Below are positions 43,660 to 54,569 of a stretch of 64,000 bases of DNA, piece after piece. Source of the stretch: Alphaproteobacteria bacterium (GTDB lineage Bacteria > Pseudomonadota > Alphaproteobacteria > Micropepsales > Micropepsaceae); NCBI GenBank assembly GCA_017308375.1, contig JAFKEW010000056.1, positions 38,333-102,332 on the forward strand. Direction: 5' to 3'. Position 1 is the first letter of the stretch. Every line of letters begins with the position of its first letter. The position numbers were made by a program, and so were the translations under genes. The notes beneath the pieces were generated by a model. It was not told the origin of the DNA, made no database searches, and saw nothing but the letters and a program-made list of their open reading frames with translations.

Positions 43660-46600
43660 ATGCGTATCCGGCGTCTGTTCACAAACGAAAATTCCTCACC
43701 CTATGAGGCGGTCGCATTCCGAGAATGTGCCAGCGAGATCCGCAACCCCGACGGATCGATCGTTTTCCAGCAGACCGGCATCGAAGTCCCCGAGGCGTGG
43801 AGCCAGGTGGCGAGCGACGTGCTGGCCCAGAAATATTTCCGCAAAGCGGGCGTGCCGTCGAAGCTGAAAAAGGTTGCCGAAGACGGCGTACCTGAATGGC
43901 TGTGGCGGAGCGAAGCCGACGAAGGCGCCACGCTGACCGGTGAGGTTTCGGCCAAGCAGGTGTTCCATCGCATGGCAGGCACCTGGACCTATTGGGGCTG
44001 GAAAGGCGGCTATTTCGACACCGAGTCCGACGCGCGCGCCTTCTATGACGAAATGAGCCATATGCTGGCGACCCAGCGGGCCGCCCCCAACTCTCCGCAA
44101 TGGTTCAACACCGGCCTCAACTGGGCCTATGGCATCGACGGGCCGAGCCAGGGCCATTTCTATGTCGACCACATCACCGGACGGCTGGTGAAGTCGGCCT
44201 CGGCCTACGAACATCCGCAGCCGCATGCCTGTTTCATCCAGAGCGTGAACGACGACCTCGTCAACGAGGGCGGCATCATGGATCTGTGGACGCGGGAAGC
44301 CAGGCTGTTCAAATATGGCTCCGGCACCGGCACCAATTTCTCCAGCCTGCGCGGTGAGAACGAGCGCCTTTCCGGCGGCGGCCGCTCCTCCGGCCTGATG
44401 AGCTTCCTGAAAATCGGGGACCGGGCAGCCGGTGCCATCAAATCCGGCGGCACCACGCGGCGCGCCGCCAAAATGGTGATCGTGGATGTCGATCACCCCG
44501 ACATCGAAGATTTCATCAGTTGGAAGGTGATCGAGGAGCAGAAGGTCGCCGCGATGGTGGCGGGCTCCCGTCTCGCCGAAAAGCACCTGAAAGCTGTGTT
44601 CAAGGCCTGCATCAATTGCGAAGGCTCAAACGGCGATTGCTTCGACCCACGCAAGAATCCAGCCCTGCGGCGCGAGGTGAAGGCCGCGCGCAAGGCGATG
44701 ATCCCCGACAATTACATCGAGCGTGTGATCTCGCTGGCGCGGCAGGGGCAAACCGATATCGATTTCCGTACCTACAGCACGGATTGGGATTCGGAAGCCT
44801 ACATGTCCGTCTCGGGCCAGAATTCGAACAATTCCGTGCGTGTCACCGATGCCTTTTTGCAGGCCGTGCTGGAAGACGCCGATTGGGAATTGACCGCGCG
44901 CAAGGGCGGCACCGTGGTGAAGACCATCAAGGCCCGCGAATTGTGGGAGAAGGTCTCTTACGCCGCGTGGGCGTGCGCCGATCCGGGCATTCAGTTCCAC
45001 ACCACCATCAATGACTGGCACACCTGCCCGGCCGGTGGCGATATTCGCGCCTCCAACCCGTGCTCGGAATACATGTTCCTGGACGATACGGCGTGCAATC
45101 TGGCGTCGCTAAACCTGATGCAGTTCCGCCGTGCCGATGGCGCCTTTGATGTCGAACCGTTCGAGCACGCCGTCCGTCTGTGGACCGTCGTGCTGGAAAT
45201 CTCGGTGCTGATGGCGCAATTCCCCAGCCGCGAGATTGCACAGCTTTCCTATGAGTACCGCACGCTGGGCCTTGGTTTCGCCAATATCGGCGGGCTTCTG
45301 ATGTCCTCCGGCATTCCTTATGACAGCCGCGAAGGCCGCGCGATTGCCGGCGCCATTTCCGCCATCATGACCGGCATTTCCTATCGCACCTCTGCCGAAA
45401 TGGCGGCGGAGATCGGGCCGTTCCCGCAATTTGCAGCGAACCGGGACACGATGCTGCGCGTGGTGCGCAACCACCGCCGCGCCGCCCATGGCGATGGCGC
45501 CGGTTACGAGCATCTGTCCACGCTGCCGGTCCCGCTCGACCACGATGCAATTGCGCAGATCGACCTGGCAGCGGCCGCACGGCGCGCCTGGAACGAGGCA
45601 TTGGAACTGGGCGAGGCACACGGCTTCCGCAATGCGCAAGCCACGGTGATCGCACCGACCGGGACAATCGGCCTGGTGATGGATTGCGATACCACGGGCG
45701 TGGAACCGGATTTTGCGCTGGTCAAGTTCAAGACCCTGGCCGGTGGCGGCTATTTCAAGATCATCAATCGCTGTGTGCCGGAAGCGCTGACCACCCTCGG
45801 TTATAGCCAGCCCCAGATCGACGACATCGTGGCCTATGCGGTTGGTCACGCGACACTGGAAACCGTGACCAGTGGCGTCACGCATGATGCGCTGCGGGCG
45901 CGCGGCTTTGACGATGATCGCATCAACACCATCGAAGCGGCGCTGGAATCCGCCTTTGACATCCGCTTCGTATTCAACAAATGGACGCTTGGGGAGCGCT
46001 TCTGTGTCGAAACCCTCGGGCTTGATGCGGCGGCGATGGACGCACCGGATTTCGACATGCTGCGGACACTCGGCTTCACGCGCAATGAGATTGAGGCCGC
46101 CAACCTCCACGTCTGCGGGGCGATGACGCTGGAAGGCGCGCCGCATATCAAGGAAGAACATCTGGCGGTGTTCGATTGCGCCAATCCCTGTGGGCGCATC
46201 GGCAAGCGGGCGCTGTCGGTCGAAAGCCACATCCGCATGCTGGCGGCCGTGCAGCCCTTCATTTCGGGTGCAATTTCGAAGACCATCAACATGCCCAACA
46301 GCGCCAGCGTGACGGAATGCGGCGAAAGCTACATGCTGTCCTGGAAGCTGGGCCTGAAGGCCAATGCGCTCTACCGCGATGGTTCCAAGCTTTCGCAGCC
46401 CTTGGCCGCATCGGTCCTCGCCTTCGACGATGAAGACGACGAAGCCGAAGACATGCTGGCACAGCCGCAGGCCGCGCGCACCGCGGTGGTGGCCGAACGC
46501 GTGGTGGAAAAGATTGTGGAACGGGTTTCGCGCGAACGCGAAAAACTGCCGCAACGGCGCAAGGGCTACACCCAGAAGGCAATCGTGGGCGGCCACAAGG

Positions 46601-47415
46601 TCTATCTGCGCACGGGCGAATATGAAGATGGCCGGATCGGCGAAATCTTCATCGACATGCACAAGGACGGTGCCGCGTTCCGCAGCCTGATGGATGCGTT
46701 TGCGATCGCGATTTCCATGGGCCTGCAATATGGCGTGCCGCTGGAAGAATTCGTCGATGCCTTTACCTTCACCCGCTTCGAACCGGCAGGCCTGGTGATC
46801 GGCAACGACTCCATCAAGAACGCCACCAGCATTCTGGACTACATCTTCCGCGAACTGGCGGTGAGCTATCTCGGCCGTCACGATCTTGCTCATGTGCCGC
46901 CGGCGCGGGACGAGGATGTGGGCGACGGCGTTGAAGGTGGCGGCCGCGCCACCCGGCAGGACGAGATTGCGCGTGCCATCAGCCGCGTAGCGTCGACCGG
47001 CTATGTCCGCGGCAACCCGTTCAAGGTGGTTCGTGGCGGCGTGGTCGCGAACCTGGCGCTGGCGCACGATCACGATCATGACCACGATCAGGATCGCCAC
47101 GACGATGCGGAGTTCGAGCATTACGCCGAGGAGGAATCTCCCGTCGGCGCCGCGATGGGAGAGCTGCGCGATGCGGTTCTGGAGGCAGCCTCCACGCTTT
47201 CGGAGAATCCGGTCGGAGCGGCCGTCGCAACCATCGAAGCGCGGATGAGCGTGAGCAGCACGAGCAGGAACGACATTCACGCCAGGCGCGTGGCCGAAGC
47301 CCGCATGAAGGGGTTTGAGGGCGATGCCTGTGGTCAGTGCGGAAACTTCACACTGGTCCGCAACGGCACCTGCATGAAGTGCAATACATGCGGCGGCACC
47401 AGCGGCTGCAGTTGA
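43660..47415 (+). CDS. nrdJ: Adenosylcobalamin-dependent (class II) ribonucleotide reductase
   Basis: A 1251-residue enzyme that makes deoxynucleotides using B12 as radical source, so it works with or without oxygen. The N-terminal half carries RNR blocks such as [29 protein letters not shown] and GRSSGLMSF; the active-site loop is [17 protein letters not shown] (Cys468); the barrel continues with [20 protein letters not shown]. The C-terminus ends in a cysteine-rich tail ([20 protein letters not shown]) that should recycle the active-site disulfide. A His/Asp-rich run (about 1136-1150, [10 protein letters not shown]) lies in a low-complexity linker. GGGGGAG precedes the ATG at 43660; the longer frame from 43447 is leader. 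Confidence 0.96.
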   Translation: MRIRRLFTNENSSPYEAVAFRECASEIRNPDGSIVFQQTGIEVPEAWSQVASDVLAQKYFRKAGVPSKLKKVAEDGVPEWLWRSEADEGATLTGEVSAKQVFHRMAGTWTYWGWKGGYFDTESDARAFYDEMSHMLATQRAAPNSPQWFNTGLNWAYGIDGPSQGHFYVDHITGRLVKSASAYEHPQPHACFIQSVNDDLVNEGGIMDLWTREARLFKYGSGTGTNFSSLRGENERLSGGGRSSGLMSFLKIGDRAAGAIKSGGTTRRAAKMVIVDVDHPDIEDFISWKVIEEQKVAAMVAGSRLAEKHLKAVFKACINCEGSNGDCFDPRKNPALRREVKAARKAMIPDNYIERVISLARQGQTDIDFRTYSTDWDSEAYMSVSGQNSNNSVRVTDAFLQAVLEDADWELTARKGGTVVKTIKARELWEKVSYAAWACADPGIQFHTTINDWHTCPAGGDIRASNPCSEYMFLDDTACNLASLNLMQFRRADGAFDVEPFEHAVRLWTVVLEISVLMAQFPSREIAQLSYEYRTLGLGFANIGGLLMSSGIPYDSREGRAIAGAISAIMTGISYRTSAEMAAEIGPFPQFAANRDTMLRVVRNHRRAAHGDGAGYEHLSTLPVPLDHDAIAQIDLAAAARRAWNEALELGEAHGFRNAQATVIAPTGTIGLVMDCDTTGVEPDFALVKFKTLAGGGYFKIINRCVPEALTTLGYSQPQIDDIVAYAVGHATLETVTSGVTHDALRARGFDDDRINTIEAALESAFDIRFVFNKWTLGERFCVETLGLDAAAMDAPDFDMLRTLGFTRNEIEAANLHVCGAMTLEGAPHIKEEHLAVFDCANPCGRIGKRALSVESHIRMLAAVQPFISGAISKTINMPNSASVTECGESYMLSWKLGLKANALYRDGSKLSQPLAASVLAFDDEDDEAEDMLAQPQAARTAVVAERVVEKIVERVSREREKLPQRRKGYTQKAIVGGHKVYLRTGEYEDGRIGEIFIDMHKDGAAFRSLMDAFAIAISMGLQYGVPLEEFVDAFTFTRFEPAGLVIGNDSIKNATSILDYIFRELAVSYLGRHDLAHVPPARDEDVGDGVEGGGRATRQDEIARAISRVASTGYVRGNPFKVVRGGVVANLALAHDHDHDHDQDRHDDAEFEHYAEEESPVGAAMGELRDAVLEAASTLSENPVGAAVATIEARMSVSSTSRNDIHARRVAEARMKGFEGDACGQCGNFTLVRNGTCMKCNTCGGTSGCS

Positions 47416-47438
47416 GGACGCGACTCCTCACGTTGACG

Positions 47439-47468
47439 AAGGCCGGGGCGGTGCCCCGGCCTTTGTTT
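47439..47468. terminator. Rho-independent terminator between nrdJ and the DUF1203 gene
   Basis: An 11-bp stem (AAGGCCGGGGC with GCCCCGGCCTT) closes a GGT loop at 47439-47463 and is followed by TGTTT on the plus strand; the minus strand reads into A/T-poor sequence, but the stem's AA end could also serve the convergent DUF1203 gene. It is the clearest terminator in the window. Confidence 0.85.
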
Positions 47469-47482
47469 ATTTCCCTCGTTTC

Positions 47483-47950
47483 CTAGGCCCTGCCGATGCG
47501 GCAGGCATAGCAGCCGCGACGCGCGAAATGGGCATGGATTGTTTGCACGCGCGCATCGGAAAACAGACGCACAATCAAATCTTCAACCTGTCCGCCTTCA
47601 GTCACATCAGCGTCGAGCATCGTGCCTTCGCCATCGTAAGCACGCAGCGACAACAGACGGCTCCGCAACACCGGCGGAATCTCCCCGACGCGATCGAATG
47701 CCTCCCCCGCCTGCTCGCGGACAAAGATCGGGCCGCTGGCGCGATATGGCGTAAGCGCCGTCTGATGCTCGTACGGCAGTAGAAGAAGACGTTCCCCCGG
47801 GTTCGCATCCTCAAGGCTGACACGGCAGGGAAAGCCCGGTTTCTCGTCGGCAATAACGCGACAAATGGCACGGGCAGCAAGCACCTCGTCAGAGAGGGCG
47901 AATAGGGGTTGAAACGGCGCGGCAGCAAGACCGCTGACACGAAATGACAT
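47483..47950 (-). CDS. DUF1203 domain protein
   Basis: A 155-residue cytosolic protein matching DUF1203 along its whole length: an N-terminal FRVSGLAAAPFQPLFALSDE, then PGFPCRVSLEDANPGERLLL, and a C-terminal IHAHFARRGCYACRIGRA with three conserved cysteine or histidine positions. No function is known for the family. It converges on nrdJ through the terminator and is separated from gcvPB by 84 nt; it could ride on the gcv transcript, being on the same strand just downstream of it, but nothing in the sequence shows a functional link. Confidence 0.87.
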   Translation of the reverse strand: MSFRVSGLAAAPFQPLFALSDEVLAARAICRVIADEKPGFPCRVSLEDANPGERLLLLPYEHQTALTPYRASGPIFVREQAGEAFDRVGEIPPVLRSRLLSLRAYDGEGTMLDADVTEGGQVEDLIVRLFSDARVQTIHAHFARRGCYACRIGRA

Positions 47951-48034
47951 AACGCATCTCCCGATAAATCTTCGGTTGCGTTATGCCGTTGCCGGACGGG
48001 CGCAGCAGCCCGTTTCTTGCGACGGAAGGCCCGT

Positions 48035-49597
48035 TCACTCCGCCGCGTCGGCAACAGGCGTTTTCTGAGTCCAACGCAAAATGGGTTTGCGGGCAGCGCG
48101 CGTTTCATCCAGACGGCGGCGCGGGGCGAAACGCGGCGCACCGTCAAAACGGGCGCGGTTGCCCGCCTTTGCTTCCCCAGCCAGCACACGCAAGACATGA
48201 ATGAAACGATCGAGGCTTTCTTTCGATTCCGATTCCGTCGGCTCGATCAGCATCGCGCCGTGAACCACCAACGGGAAATACATGGTCATCGGGTGATAAC
48301 CTTCGTCGATCATCGCCTTGGCGAAATCGAGCGTGGTGACACCCGTACCATCCAGGAAACTGTCGTCGAACAGCGCCTCGTGCATGCAGGGGCCCGGAAA
48401 CGGCGCGCTCATCACATCCTTGAGCGAAGCAAGAATGTAGTTGGCAGAAAGAACGGCATCTTCCGACGCCTGGCGGACGCCATCCGCACCATGGCTCAAC
48501 ATATAGGCGAGCGCCCGCACAAACATGCCCATCTGACCGTGGAAGGCGCACATGCGGCCGAAGGGCGAACCGGTTTCAAGATCTTCACGGTTTTCGATGT
48601 AGCGGAAACCGGCATCGTCGTGGATCAGCAGCGGCAATGGCGCGAACGGCGCCAGGGCCTTTGAAAACACCACGGGGCCCGCACCCGGGCCGCCACCGCC
48701 ATGCGGGGTGGAAAACGTCTTGTGCAGATTGATGTGCATGGCATCGACGCCCAGATCGCCAGGACGCACACGCCCGGCAATGGCATTGAAATTGGCGCCG
48801 TCGCAATAGAAATAGGCGCCCGCCTTACGCACCGCATTGGCCATTTCCAGCACACGCGGTTCGAACAGGCCGCAGGTGTTGGGATTGGTCAGCATGATGG
48901 CCGCAACATCGGGGCCGAGTTTTGCTTCCAGCGCATCGGCGTCCACGTGGCCGCCGCTTGTCGCCGGCACCTCCTCCACCGTGAAACCGGCAAGCGCAGC
49001 CGTGGCCGGATTGGTGCCGTGCGCGGATTCGGGCACCAGAATCCGTTTGCGGTCTTCGCCGCGCGCTTCCATCGCCGCACGGATCGCCAGAAGTCCGCAC
49101 AATTCGCCATGAGCACCGGCCTTCGGCGACATCGCCACGCTGTGCATGCCGGTGAGCGTGGTAAGCCAGCGCATCAGCTCGGAAATCAGCGCCAGCGCAC
49201 CCTGTACCGTTTTTTGCGGCTGCAAGGGATGAATGTCGGCGAAGCCCGGCAATCGCGCCATTTTCTCATTCAAGCGCGGATTGTGTTTCATGGTGCAGGA
49301 GCCAAGCGGATAAAGCCCACTGTCGATCGCATAATTCATCCGCGACAGGCGAACATAGTGGCGAACCACCTCCGGCTCCGACAGGCCGGGAAGACCGATA
49401 GCTCCCTTCCGGCGCTGCCCGCCGAGGCGGGATTCCGAGACCTGGGTTTGCGGCAGATCAACCCCCGTCATGCCATCGCGGCCAAGTTCGAAAATCAGCC
49501 CCTCTTCATGATCGAGGCCGCGATCCCCGGAAATGGTTGCCGGCGCAGTTTCCGCCATTCCGGCTACTGCGGTCGGACGGCCCTGATTGTTCATCAT
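48035..49597 (-). CDS. gcvPB: Glycine dehydrogenase (decarboxylating) subunit 2
   Basis: A 520-residue PLP subunit of the P-protein. The cofactor lysine lies in [16 protein letters not shown], preceded by [43 protein letters not shown] and [11 protein letters not shown]. With GcvPA it decarboxylates glycine and passes the aminomethyl group to lipoyl-GcvH. The split two-subunit P-protein is the form found in many bacteria and archaea, as opposed to the fused E. coli enzyme. The ATG at 49597 overlaps the gcvPA stop (ATGA). It is the last gene of the gcv operon. Confidence 0.96.
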   Translation of the reverse strand: MMNNQGRPTAVAGMAETAPATISGDRGLDHEEGLIFELGRDGMTGVDLPQTQVSESRLGGQRRKGAIGLPGLSEPEVVRHYVRLSRMNYAIDSGLYPLGSCTMKHNPRLNEKMARLPGFADIHPLQPQKTVQGALALISELMRWLTTLTGMHSVAMSPKAGAHGELCGLLAIRAAMEARGEDRKRILVPESAHGTNPATAALAGFTVEEVPATSGGHVDADALEAKLGPDVAAIMLTNPNTCGLFEPRVLEMANAVRKAGAYFYCDGANFNAIAGRVRPGDLGVDAMHINLHKTFSTPHGGGGPGAGPVVFSKALAPFAPLPLLIHDDAGFRYIENREDLETGSPFGRMCAFHGQMGMFVRALAYMLSHGADGVRQASEDAVLSANYILASLKDVMSAPFPGPCMHEALFDDSFLDGTGVTTLDFAKAMIDEGYHPMTMYFPLVVHGAMLIEPTESESKESLDRFIHVLRVLAGEAKAGNRARFDGAPRFAPRRRLDETRAARKPILRWTQKTPVADAAE

Positions 49598-50940
49598 GCG
49601 AGCACCTTTTTCAGCGCGGCGGCAAGATCTGCGCAATCGTCATCCGTCACGGTTTCGGTGACCGCGACGATCAACAAATTCTCTGCGGCCTCGTCGCGCG
49701 GCAATAGACGGGATGCCGGAACGCCCGCGAGGATGCCCCAATTCGCCAGTTGATCGACAACGGCCGCCGCCGGTTGCGGCAGACGTACCGTAAACTCGTT
49801 GAAGAAAGACGGCGTCACGAGATCGACACCCGGAATGGCTGCCAGACGATCCGCCAACGCGGACGCGCGCGCATGATTGAGCCGCGCCAACCGGGTGAAA
49901 CCTTCTTCGCCCAGTAAGGAAAGATGGATCGTGAAGGCAAGGCAGCACAGCCCGGAATTGGTGCAGATATTGCTGGTGGCCTTCTCGCGGCGGATATGCT
50001 GCTCGCGGGTGGAAAGCGTCAGCACATAGCCGCGGCGGCCTTCGGCATCCACTGTTTCACCGGAGAGGCGGCCCGGCATCTGCCGCAGATATTTTTCACG
50101 CGTCGCAAAGAGCCCGACATACGGCCCGCCGAAATTGAGGCCGTTGCCGATAGATTGCCCTTCGGCCGCAACGATGTCGGCGCCCTGGGTGCCCGGCGGC
50201 TCCAGCAGGCCGAGGGAAACAACTTCCGTCACCACCGCGATCAGCAACGCACCCTTGGCATGGGCAGCCTCGGCAACCGGGCGCAGATTGCGGATCAAAC
50301 CGAACACATCGGGGCTTTGCACCACGACGCAAGCCGTCTGATCGTCAATCAGCGCGGCGATGTCTTCCGCCGAGCCGGGCGTAACGGGCGCGCGCGTCAC
50401 CGTGCCCTGAAGCGCCGCCAGATTTTCGATCGTTTGCGCATAGTGGGGATGAAGGCCGCCGGACAGGATGGCCTTTGGCCGCCGGGTCAGGCGTTGCGCC
50501 ATCAGCACGGCCTCAGCCGTCGCGGTGGAACCGTCGTACATAGAGGCGTTGGCAACCTCCATCCCGGTCAGGAGCGCCACCTGGGTTTGAAACTCATAAA
50601 GATACTGCAGCGTGCCTTGCGCGATTTCCGGCTGATAAGGCGTGTAGGAGGTAAGAAATTCCGAACGCTGGATCAGATGATCCACCGAGGCCGGAACATG
50701 ATGGCGATAAGCGCCGGCGCCGCAGAAGAACGGCACAGAGCCGGCCGTAACATTGCGCGAGGCCATGCGTGCCATCGCGCGTTCGACATCCATTTCGCTC
50801 TGCGTGTCCGGCAGATCGAACTTGGCGCGGGAGACGATGGCTTCCTTCGGAACACCGGCGAACAGGGCATCAATATCGGGCACGCCGATCTTCGCCAGCA
50901 TCTGCGCCCGGTCGGCAGGGGTAAGCGGCAGATAGCGCAT
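49594..50940 (-). CDS. gcvPA: Glycine dehydrogenase (decarboxylating) subunit 1
   Basis: A 448-residue partner subunit of GcvPB. It starts [18 protein letters not shown] and contains [49 protein letters not shown], and [17 protein letters not shown], all typical of subunit 1, which shares the PLP fold without the lysine and shapes the glycine pocket. The ATG at 50940 shares one base with the gcvH stop; the longer frame to 51030 runs into gcvH and was rejected. The gene is complete for its family. Confidence 0.96.
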   Translation of the reverse strand: MRYLPLTPADRAQMLAKIGVPDIDALFAGVPKEAIVSRAKFDLPDTQSEMDVERAMARMASRNVTAGSVPFFCGAGAYRHHVPASVDHLIQRSEFLTSYTPYQPEIAQGTLQYLYEFQTQVALLTGMEVANASMYDGSTATAEAVLMAQRLTRRPKAILSGGLHPHYAQTIENLAALQGTVTRAPVTPGSAEDIAALIDDQTACVVVQSPDVFGLIRNLRPVAEAAHAKGALLIAVVTEVVSLGLLEPPGTQGADIVAAEGQSIGNGLNFGGPYVGLFATREKYLRQMPGRLSGETVDAEGRRGYVLTLSTREQHIRREKATSNICTNSGLCCLAFTIHLSLLGEEGFTRLARLNHARASALADRLAAIPGVDLVTPSFFNEFTVRLPQPAAAVVDQLANWGILAGVPASRLLPRDEAAENLLIVAVTETVTDDDCADLAAALKKVLA

Positions 50941-51314
50941 CAGAGTCCCTTCACGAATTCGGTATATTGGTCGGCGGTCATCAGCCCTTCGGTCTCCGCC
51001 TTGTCGGCCAGCTTGATGCGGAAGAACCAACCCTCCCCCTCCGGGTCGGCATTCACCTTTGCCGGATCGTCGCTCAACGCCGCGTTGGCGGCGACGATCT
51101 CGCCACTGAGCGGGGCATAGACTTCACTGGCCGCCTTGACGCTTTCCACCACGGCGGCTTCGGCATCGCGTGCGAGTTTCTTCCCCGCCTCCGGCAATTC
51201 GACAAAGACAACATCGCCCAATTGCTCGGCGGCATATTTGGTAATGCCCACTGTCGCCTCGTCACCCTCGATGCGCACCCATTCATGCTGATTTGTGAAA
51301 CGCAGTTCGCTCAT
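50940..51314 (-). CDS. gcvH: Glycine cleavage H protein (lipoyl carrier)
   Basis: A 124-residue carrier of the glycine cleavage system. The lipoyl attachment lysine is Lys60 in [33 protein letters not shown] at the start and GWFFRIKL near the end are conserved. It shuttles the aminomethyl group from the P-protein to GcvT. GAGGG lies upstream of the ATG at 51314. It starts 14 nt after gcvT and shares a base with gcvPA. Confidence 0.96.
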   Translation of the reverse strand: MSELRFTNQHEWVRIEGDEATVGITKYAAEQLGDVVFVELPEAGKKLARDAEAAVVESVKAASEVYAPLSGEIVAANAALSDDPAKVNADPEGEGWFFRIKLADKAETEGLMTADQYTEFVKGL

Positions 51315-51328
51315 CGTCTTGCCCTCTT

Positions 51329-52456
51329 TCAACTCGGTGTGGTGCGCTTGTAGCGGTGCGGAACAAACGGCATCGGCGCAACATGGGCCGGAACCGGTTT
51401 CCCACGCACCAGAAGATCGATTTCCGTTCCATCGCCCGCAAAGGCGCTTTCGACATAACCCATCGCAACCGGTACATTCAGGCTGGGCGCAAAACCGCCA
51501 CTGGTCACCCGCCCGATCACACGGCCATTTTTGTCGGCAATTTCCGTTCCTTCCCGCGCGGGCGCGCGGCCATCGGGCCGGATGCCGATGCGCTTGCGCG
51601 GCACACCGTTGAACAACGCATCCACGATGTGTTCGGCGGCAGGAAAATTCTTTTCGATCTTGCGGCGCTTGCCGATGGCAAAGGCAAGGTTGGCCTCTAT
51701 CGGGCCTGTACTCTCATCAATATCATGACCGTAAAGGCAAAGCCCTGCTTCAAGCCGCAAGGAGTCACGCGCGCCGAGACCAATGGGCATGACCTCCGCC
51801 TCACGCAACAGAAGACGGGCAACGCGGTCCGCATCGGCCGCATTCAATGAAATCTCAAACCCGTCCTCACCCGTATAGCCGGAACGGCTGACGATGGCGG
51901 GCGCACCCGCCACATCCATACGCCTGACATGCATGAAACGAAGCGCGGCAGCATCCGGAGCATGACGTGCAAGTACGGCTTCCGCTGCGGGGCCCTGCAA
52001 CGCGAAAAGCGCGCGATCTGTTTGGGGGTTGAGCGTGGCAACACCCGCCAGCTTTTGCGCGATATAAGCGAAATCGCTTTCCTTGGTGGCCGCGTTGACG
52101 ACCAGATAAAGCGCACGCTCTCCCGCAAGCCGCGCCGTCATGAAATCATCCAGGATGGCGCCCTGATCGTTGAGCAGCAGGCAGTAGCGCTGCATCCCCT
52201 CCTTCAGGCCGATGAGATCGGACGGCGTCAGACGTTCCAGGGCCGCAGCCGGATCATCGCCGGAGAGGAATGCCTGGCCCATATGGGAGACATCGAACAG
52301 GCCGGCTTTCTCCCGCGTATGCAGATGTTCTTTCAATATGCCCGCAGGATATTGCACGGGCATTTCGTAGCCCGCGAAAGGCACCATCTTGCCGCCCAGT
52401 TCGAGATGCAGCGCATGGAGCGGCGTGTGGCGGAGAACGTCTTCGGTGGTTGCCAT
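51329..52456 (-). CDS. gcvT: Glycine cleavage T protein (aminomethyltransferase)
   Basis: A 375-residue tetrahydrofolate-dependent enzyme that takes the aminomethyl group from GcvH, releasing ammonia and making 5,10-methylene-[33 protein letters not shown], the folate-site [12 protein letters not shown] and [20 protein letters not shown] are hallmark blocks, and the C-terminal barrel ends [19 protein letters not shown]. It is the first gene of the operon, 52 nt after the tandem glycine riboswitch, so the whole operon should switch on when glycine is high. Confidence 0.96.
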   Translation of the reverse strand: MATTEDVLRHTPLHALHLELGGKMVPFAGYEMPVQYPAGILKEHLHTREKAGLFDVSHMGQAFLSGDDPAAALERLTPSDLIGLKEGMQRYCLLLNDQGAILDDFMTARLAGERALYLVVNAATKESDFAYIAQKLAGVATLNPQTDRALFALQGPAAEAVLARHAPDAAALRFMHVRRMDVAGAPAIVSRSGYTGEDGFEISLNAADADRVARLLLREAEVMPIGLGARDSLRLEAGLCLYGHDIDESTGPIEANLAFAIGKRRKIEKNFPAAEHIVDALFNGVPRKRIGIRPDGRAPAREGTEIADKNGRVIGRVTSGGFAPSLNVPVAMGYVESAFAGDGTEIDLLVRGKPVPAHVAPMPFVPHRYKRTTPS

Positions 52457-52507
52457 GACAGTCCGTAAAAAGGGTTGCTGCGCGCGGCCCGAAATGCCGG
52501 AACGCGC

Positions 52508-52690
52508 ACCCCTCTGTCATGGGACCTGAGAGATTTCCCTACGCTCTATCGGGCGCGGGATTACCCCTTCGGTGGGCCTGAAAAAATCAGGCCACTTTCC
52601 AGAACTTCATCTCCATTGCGGTCCTTTTGCCTGAGAGTTTCCGGGGCGGTTGCTCCTTCGGCGCCGGCGCCACGGCCGGTCTCTCCCGCA
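52508..52690 (-). promoter_or_regulatory. Tandem glycine riboswitch (gcvT element)
   Basis: Read on the minus strand, two glycine aptamers lie in series. Aptamer 1 (about 52690-52608) has GGGAGAG, CCGAAGGAGCAA and ACTCTCAGGCAAAAGGAC. Aptamer 2 (about 52604-52508) has the GCCTGA-TTTTTT-TCAGGC arm, CACCGAAGGGGTAA, AATCTCTCAGGTCCC and GACAGAGGGG. These are the conserved core strings of the family, and each repeat has the usual three-way junction order. It sits between a consensus promoter and gcvT and should turn on the glycine cleavage operon when glycine binds. Confidence 0.95.
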
Positions 52691-52749
52691 GGGGATCATG
52701 TGTTGGCCGGTCGGGCGGCGCCTCCCGGCGGGCCCGAACGTTGGCGGGC

Positions 52750-52777
52750 ATCATAAGTGGGCAAGAAGACGAGTCAA
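52750..52777 (-). promoter_or_regulatory. Sigma-70 promoter of the gcv operon
   Basis: On the minus strand TTGACT (52777-52772), a 16-nt spacer and TATGAT (52755-52750) form a near-consensus promoter. Transcription would begin near 52742, about 50 nt before the first glycine aptamer. The rest of 52691-52805 holds only GC-rich leader and the end of argS. Confidence 0.7.
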
Positions 52778-52805
52778 CGCGAACCGGGAAAACGCCCTGA
52801 TTCGC

Positions 52806-54569
52806 TCACATCCTTGCGGGAACTTCGATGCCGAGAAGCCCCAGAACCCTGGTCAGAGCGGCAAGCGTAACCCGGCACAGGCCGAGCCGGGCAGCGCGCA
52901 GGTCCACATCCGATTCGGAAAGGATGTGATGTTCCGTATAGAAGCGGCTGAAATCCTGGGCGAGGCCAAAGGCGAAATCGCACAGCAGATTGGGGGCACG
53001 CTTGGCCTCCGCTCCGCGCATGATATCGGGGAGCGAAAGCAGGCGGAGCGCAAGCACCCTCTCCTCCGCCGAACGCAAGGTCGGGCTCGCGGCCGCATAT
53101 CCTGCATCTTCCGCCTTGCGCAGGATCGATTGAATCCGCACCGCGGCATATTGCAGATAGGGCCCCGTCTTGCCTTCAAAGCGTGAGAACCGCGTGAGAT
53201 CGAAGATGTAATCGGTCTGCCGATGATTGGAGAGATCGGCGAATTTGATGGTGGCGATGCCGACCTTGCGCGCAATCTCCGCCCGCTCCTCCGCCGGATA
53301 ATCCGCCGCCAACCCCTGTTCGGTCAGACGCTTCTCAGCTTCGTCCGTCGCCATCGCGATCAGGTCATAGAGCTTCATCACGCCGCCGGCGCGCGTTTTG
53401 AACGGTTTGCCGTCCGGCCCGTTCATGGTGCCGTAGCCGACATGCTCCAGCACCGCATGACCATTCAGGCCGGACTTCTCCGCAGCGCGAAAGACCTGTT
53501 CGAAATGGCCATGCTGACGGTGATCGACGACATAGAGGATCAGATCGGGATTTTGCGTGCGCACGCGATCGACGATCGTGGCGAGATCGGTGGTGCCGTA
53601 AAGCACCGCGCCATCCGACTTCAAAAGGATCAGCGGCGGCATTTCCTTCTTGTCGGTTTCGCGCGCGATAGGAACGACCAGCGCCCCCTCGCTCATCACC
53701 GCAAGACCGCGCGTCTTCAGATCTTCGACCATGGGCGGGATCAGCGCATCGACGCTGGATTCGCCCTTCCACAAATCGAAATGGATGCCGAGACTGCCGA
53801 ACTCCCGTTCCAGCCCCTGTTCCGACACCCGCACGAAATGCTGCCAAAGCGCGCGGTATCCGGGGCGGCCGGCCTGCAGCTCCGCCGTGGCGGTGCGCGC
53901 TTCCTCAAGCCTTTCCGGATCGGCTTTGCAGGCTACGGATGCAGCCGGATAAAGCTCCTCCAGATCGTCCATCGTGACCGGAGATTGCGCAGGGTAAGGG
54001 CCCGTGACCGTTTCATCAAAGTAGACCGGCGCGAGGCCACGGCGGCCAACCTCGCTGATCAATTGCCCCATCTGCAGGCCCCAATCGCCCAGATGCACAT
54101 CGCTGACCACATGCCAGCCATTGGCGCGGTAAAGCCGTTGCAGACAATCCCCGATGATGGAGGACCGCAGATGGCCGACATGCATCGGCTTGGCAACATT
54201 CGGGCCGCCGAAATCGATCACCACGGTCCGGTTCGCGCCATCGCGCGGCACGCCCAGATGCGCGTCGGCAGCAGCCTGTGCAAGCCGGCCGGTCAGTGCG
54301 GAATCGGATATGTTGAAATTAATGAATCCGGGGCCTGCAATCTCCACCTTTGCAAACAGTGTATTCTGCTTCAGGCGCGCCACGAGCTTTTGCGCGATTT
54401 CGCGTGGATTGGTTTTCGCCTGTTTGGCGGCAGCCAGCGCCCCATTGCACTGAAATTGTGCCAGGTCCGGCCGGTCTGCCGGCTGCACACGGCCAAGCGC
54501 AGGATCAAGCCCCTCAGCAGCAAAAGCGGCACCCGCAATTGCCGACAGTTCTTCCGTCAGCGGTGTCAT
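52806..54569 (-). CDS. argS: Arginyl-tRNA synthetase
   Basis: A 587-residue class I synthetase for tRNA-Arg. An N-terminal additional domain (to about 105), the HIGH-like PMHVGHLRSSIIGDCLQRLY, the Arg-binding pocket region, a degenerate KMSKS region (GKPFKTRAGGVMKL), and the C-terminal DALR anticodon domain (FAQDFSRFYTEHHI) are present in order. As is usual for ArgS the KMSKS lysine motif is replaced. The ATG at 54569 overlaps the lipoprotein stop (ATGA), so the two are translationally coupled. Confidence 0.97.
   Translation of the reverse strand: MTPLTEELSAIAGAAFAAEGLDPALGRVQPADRPDLAQFQCNGALAAAKQAKTNPREIAQKLVARLKQNTLFAKVEIAGPGFINFNISDSALTGRLAQAAADAHLGVPRDGANRTVVIDFGGPNVAKPMHVGHLRSSIIGDCLQRLYRANGWHVVSDVHLGDWGLQMGQLISEVGRRGLAPVYFDETVTGPYPAQSPVTMDDLEELYPAASVACKADPERLEEARTATAELQAGRPGYRALWQHFVRVSEQGLEREFGSLGIHFDLWKGESSVDALIPPMVEDLKTRGLAVMSEGALVVPIARETDKKEMPPLILLKSDGAVLYGTTDLATIVDRVRTQNPDLILYVVDHRQHGHFEQVFRAAEKSGLNGHAVLEHVGYGTMNGPDGKPFKTRAGGVMKLYDLIAMATDEAEKRLTEQGLAADYPAEERAEIARKVGIATIKFADLSNHRQTDYIFDLTRFSRFEGKTGPYLQYAAVRIQSILRKAEDAGYAAASPTLRSAEERVLALRLLSLPDIMRGAEAKRAPNLLCDFAFGLAQDFSRFYTEHHILSESDVDLRAARLGLCRVTLAALTRVLGLLGIEVPARM

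Noticed and set aside
45109..47280. 723-codon minus-strand frame inside nrdJ
   Set aside because: The plus strand encodes a clear NrdJ here; the antisense frame shows no motif and follows the codon phase of nrdJ.
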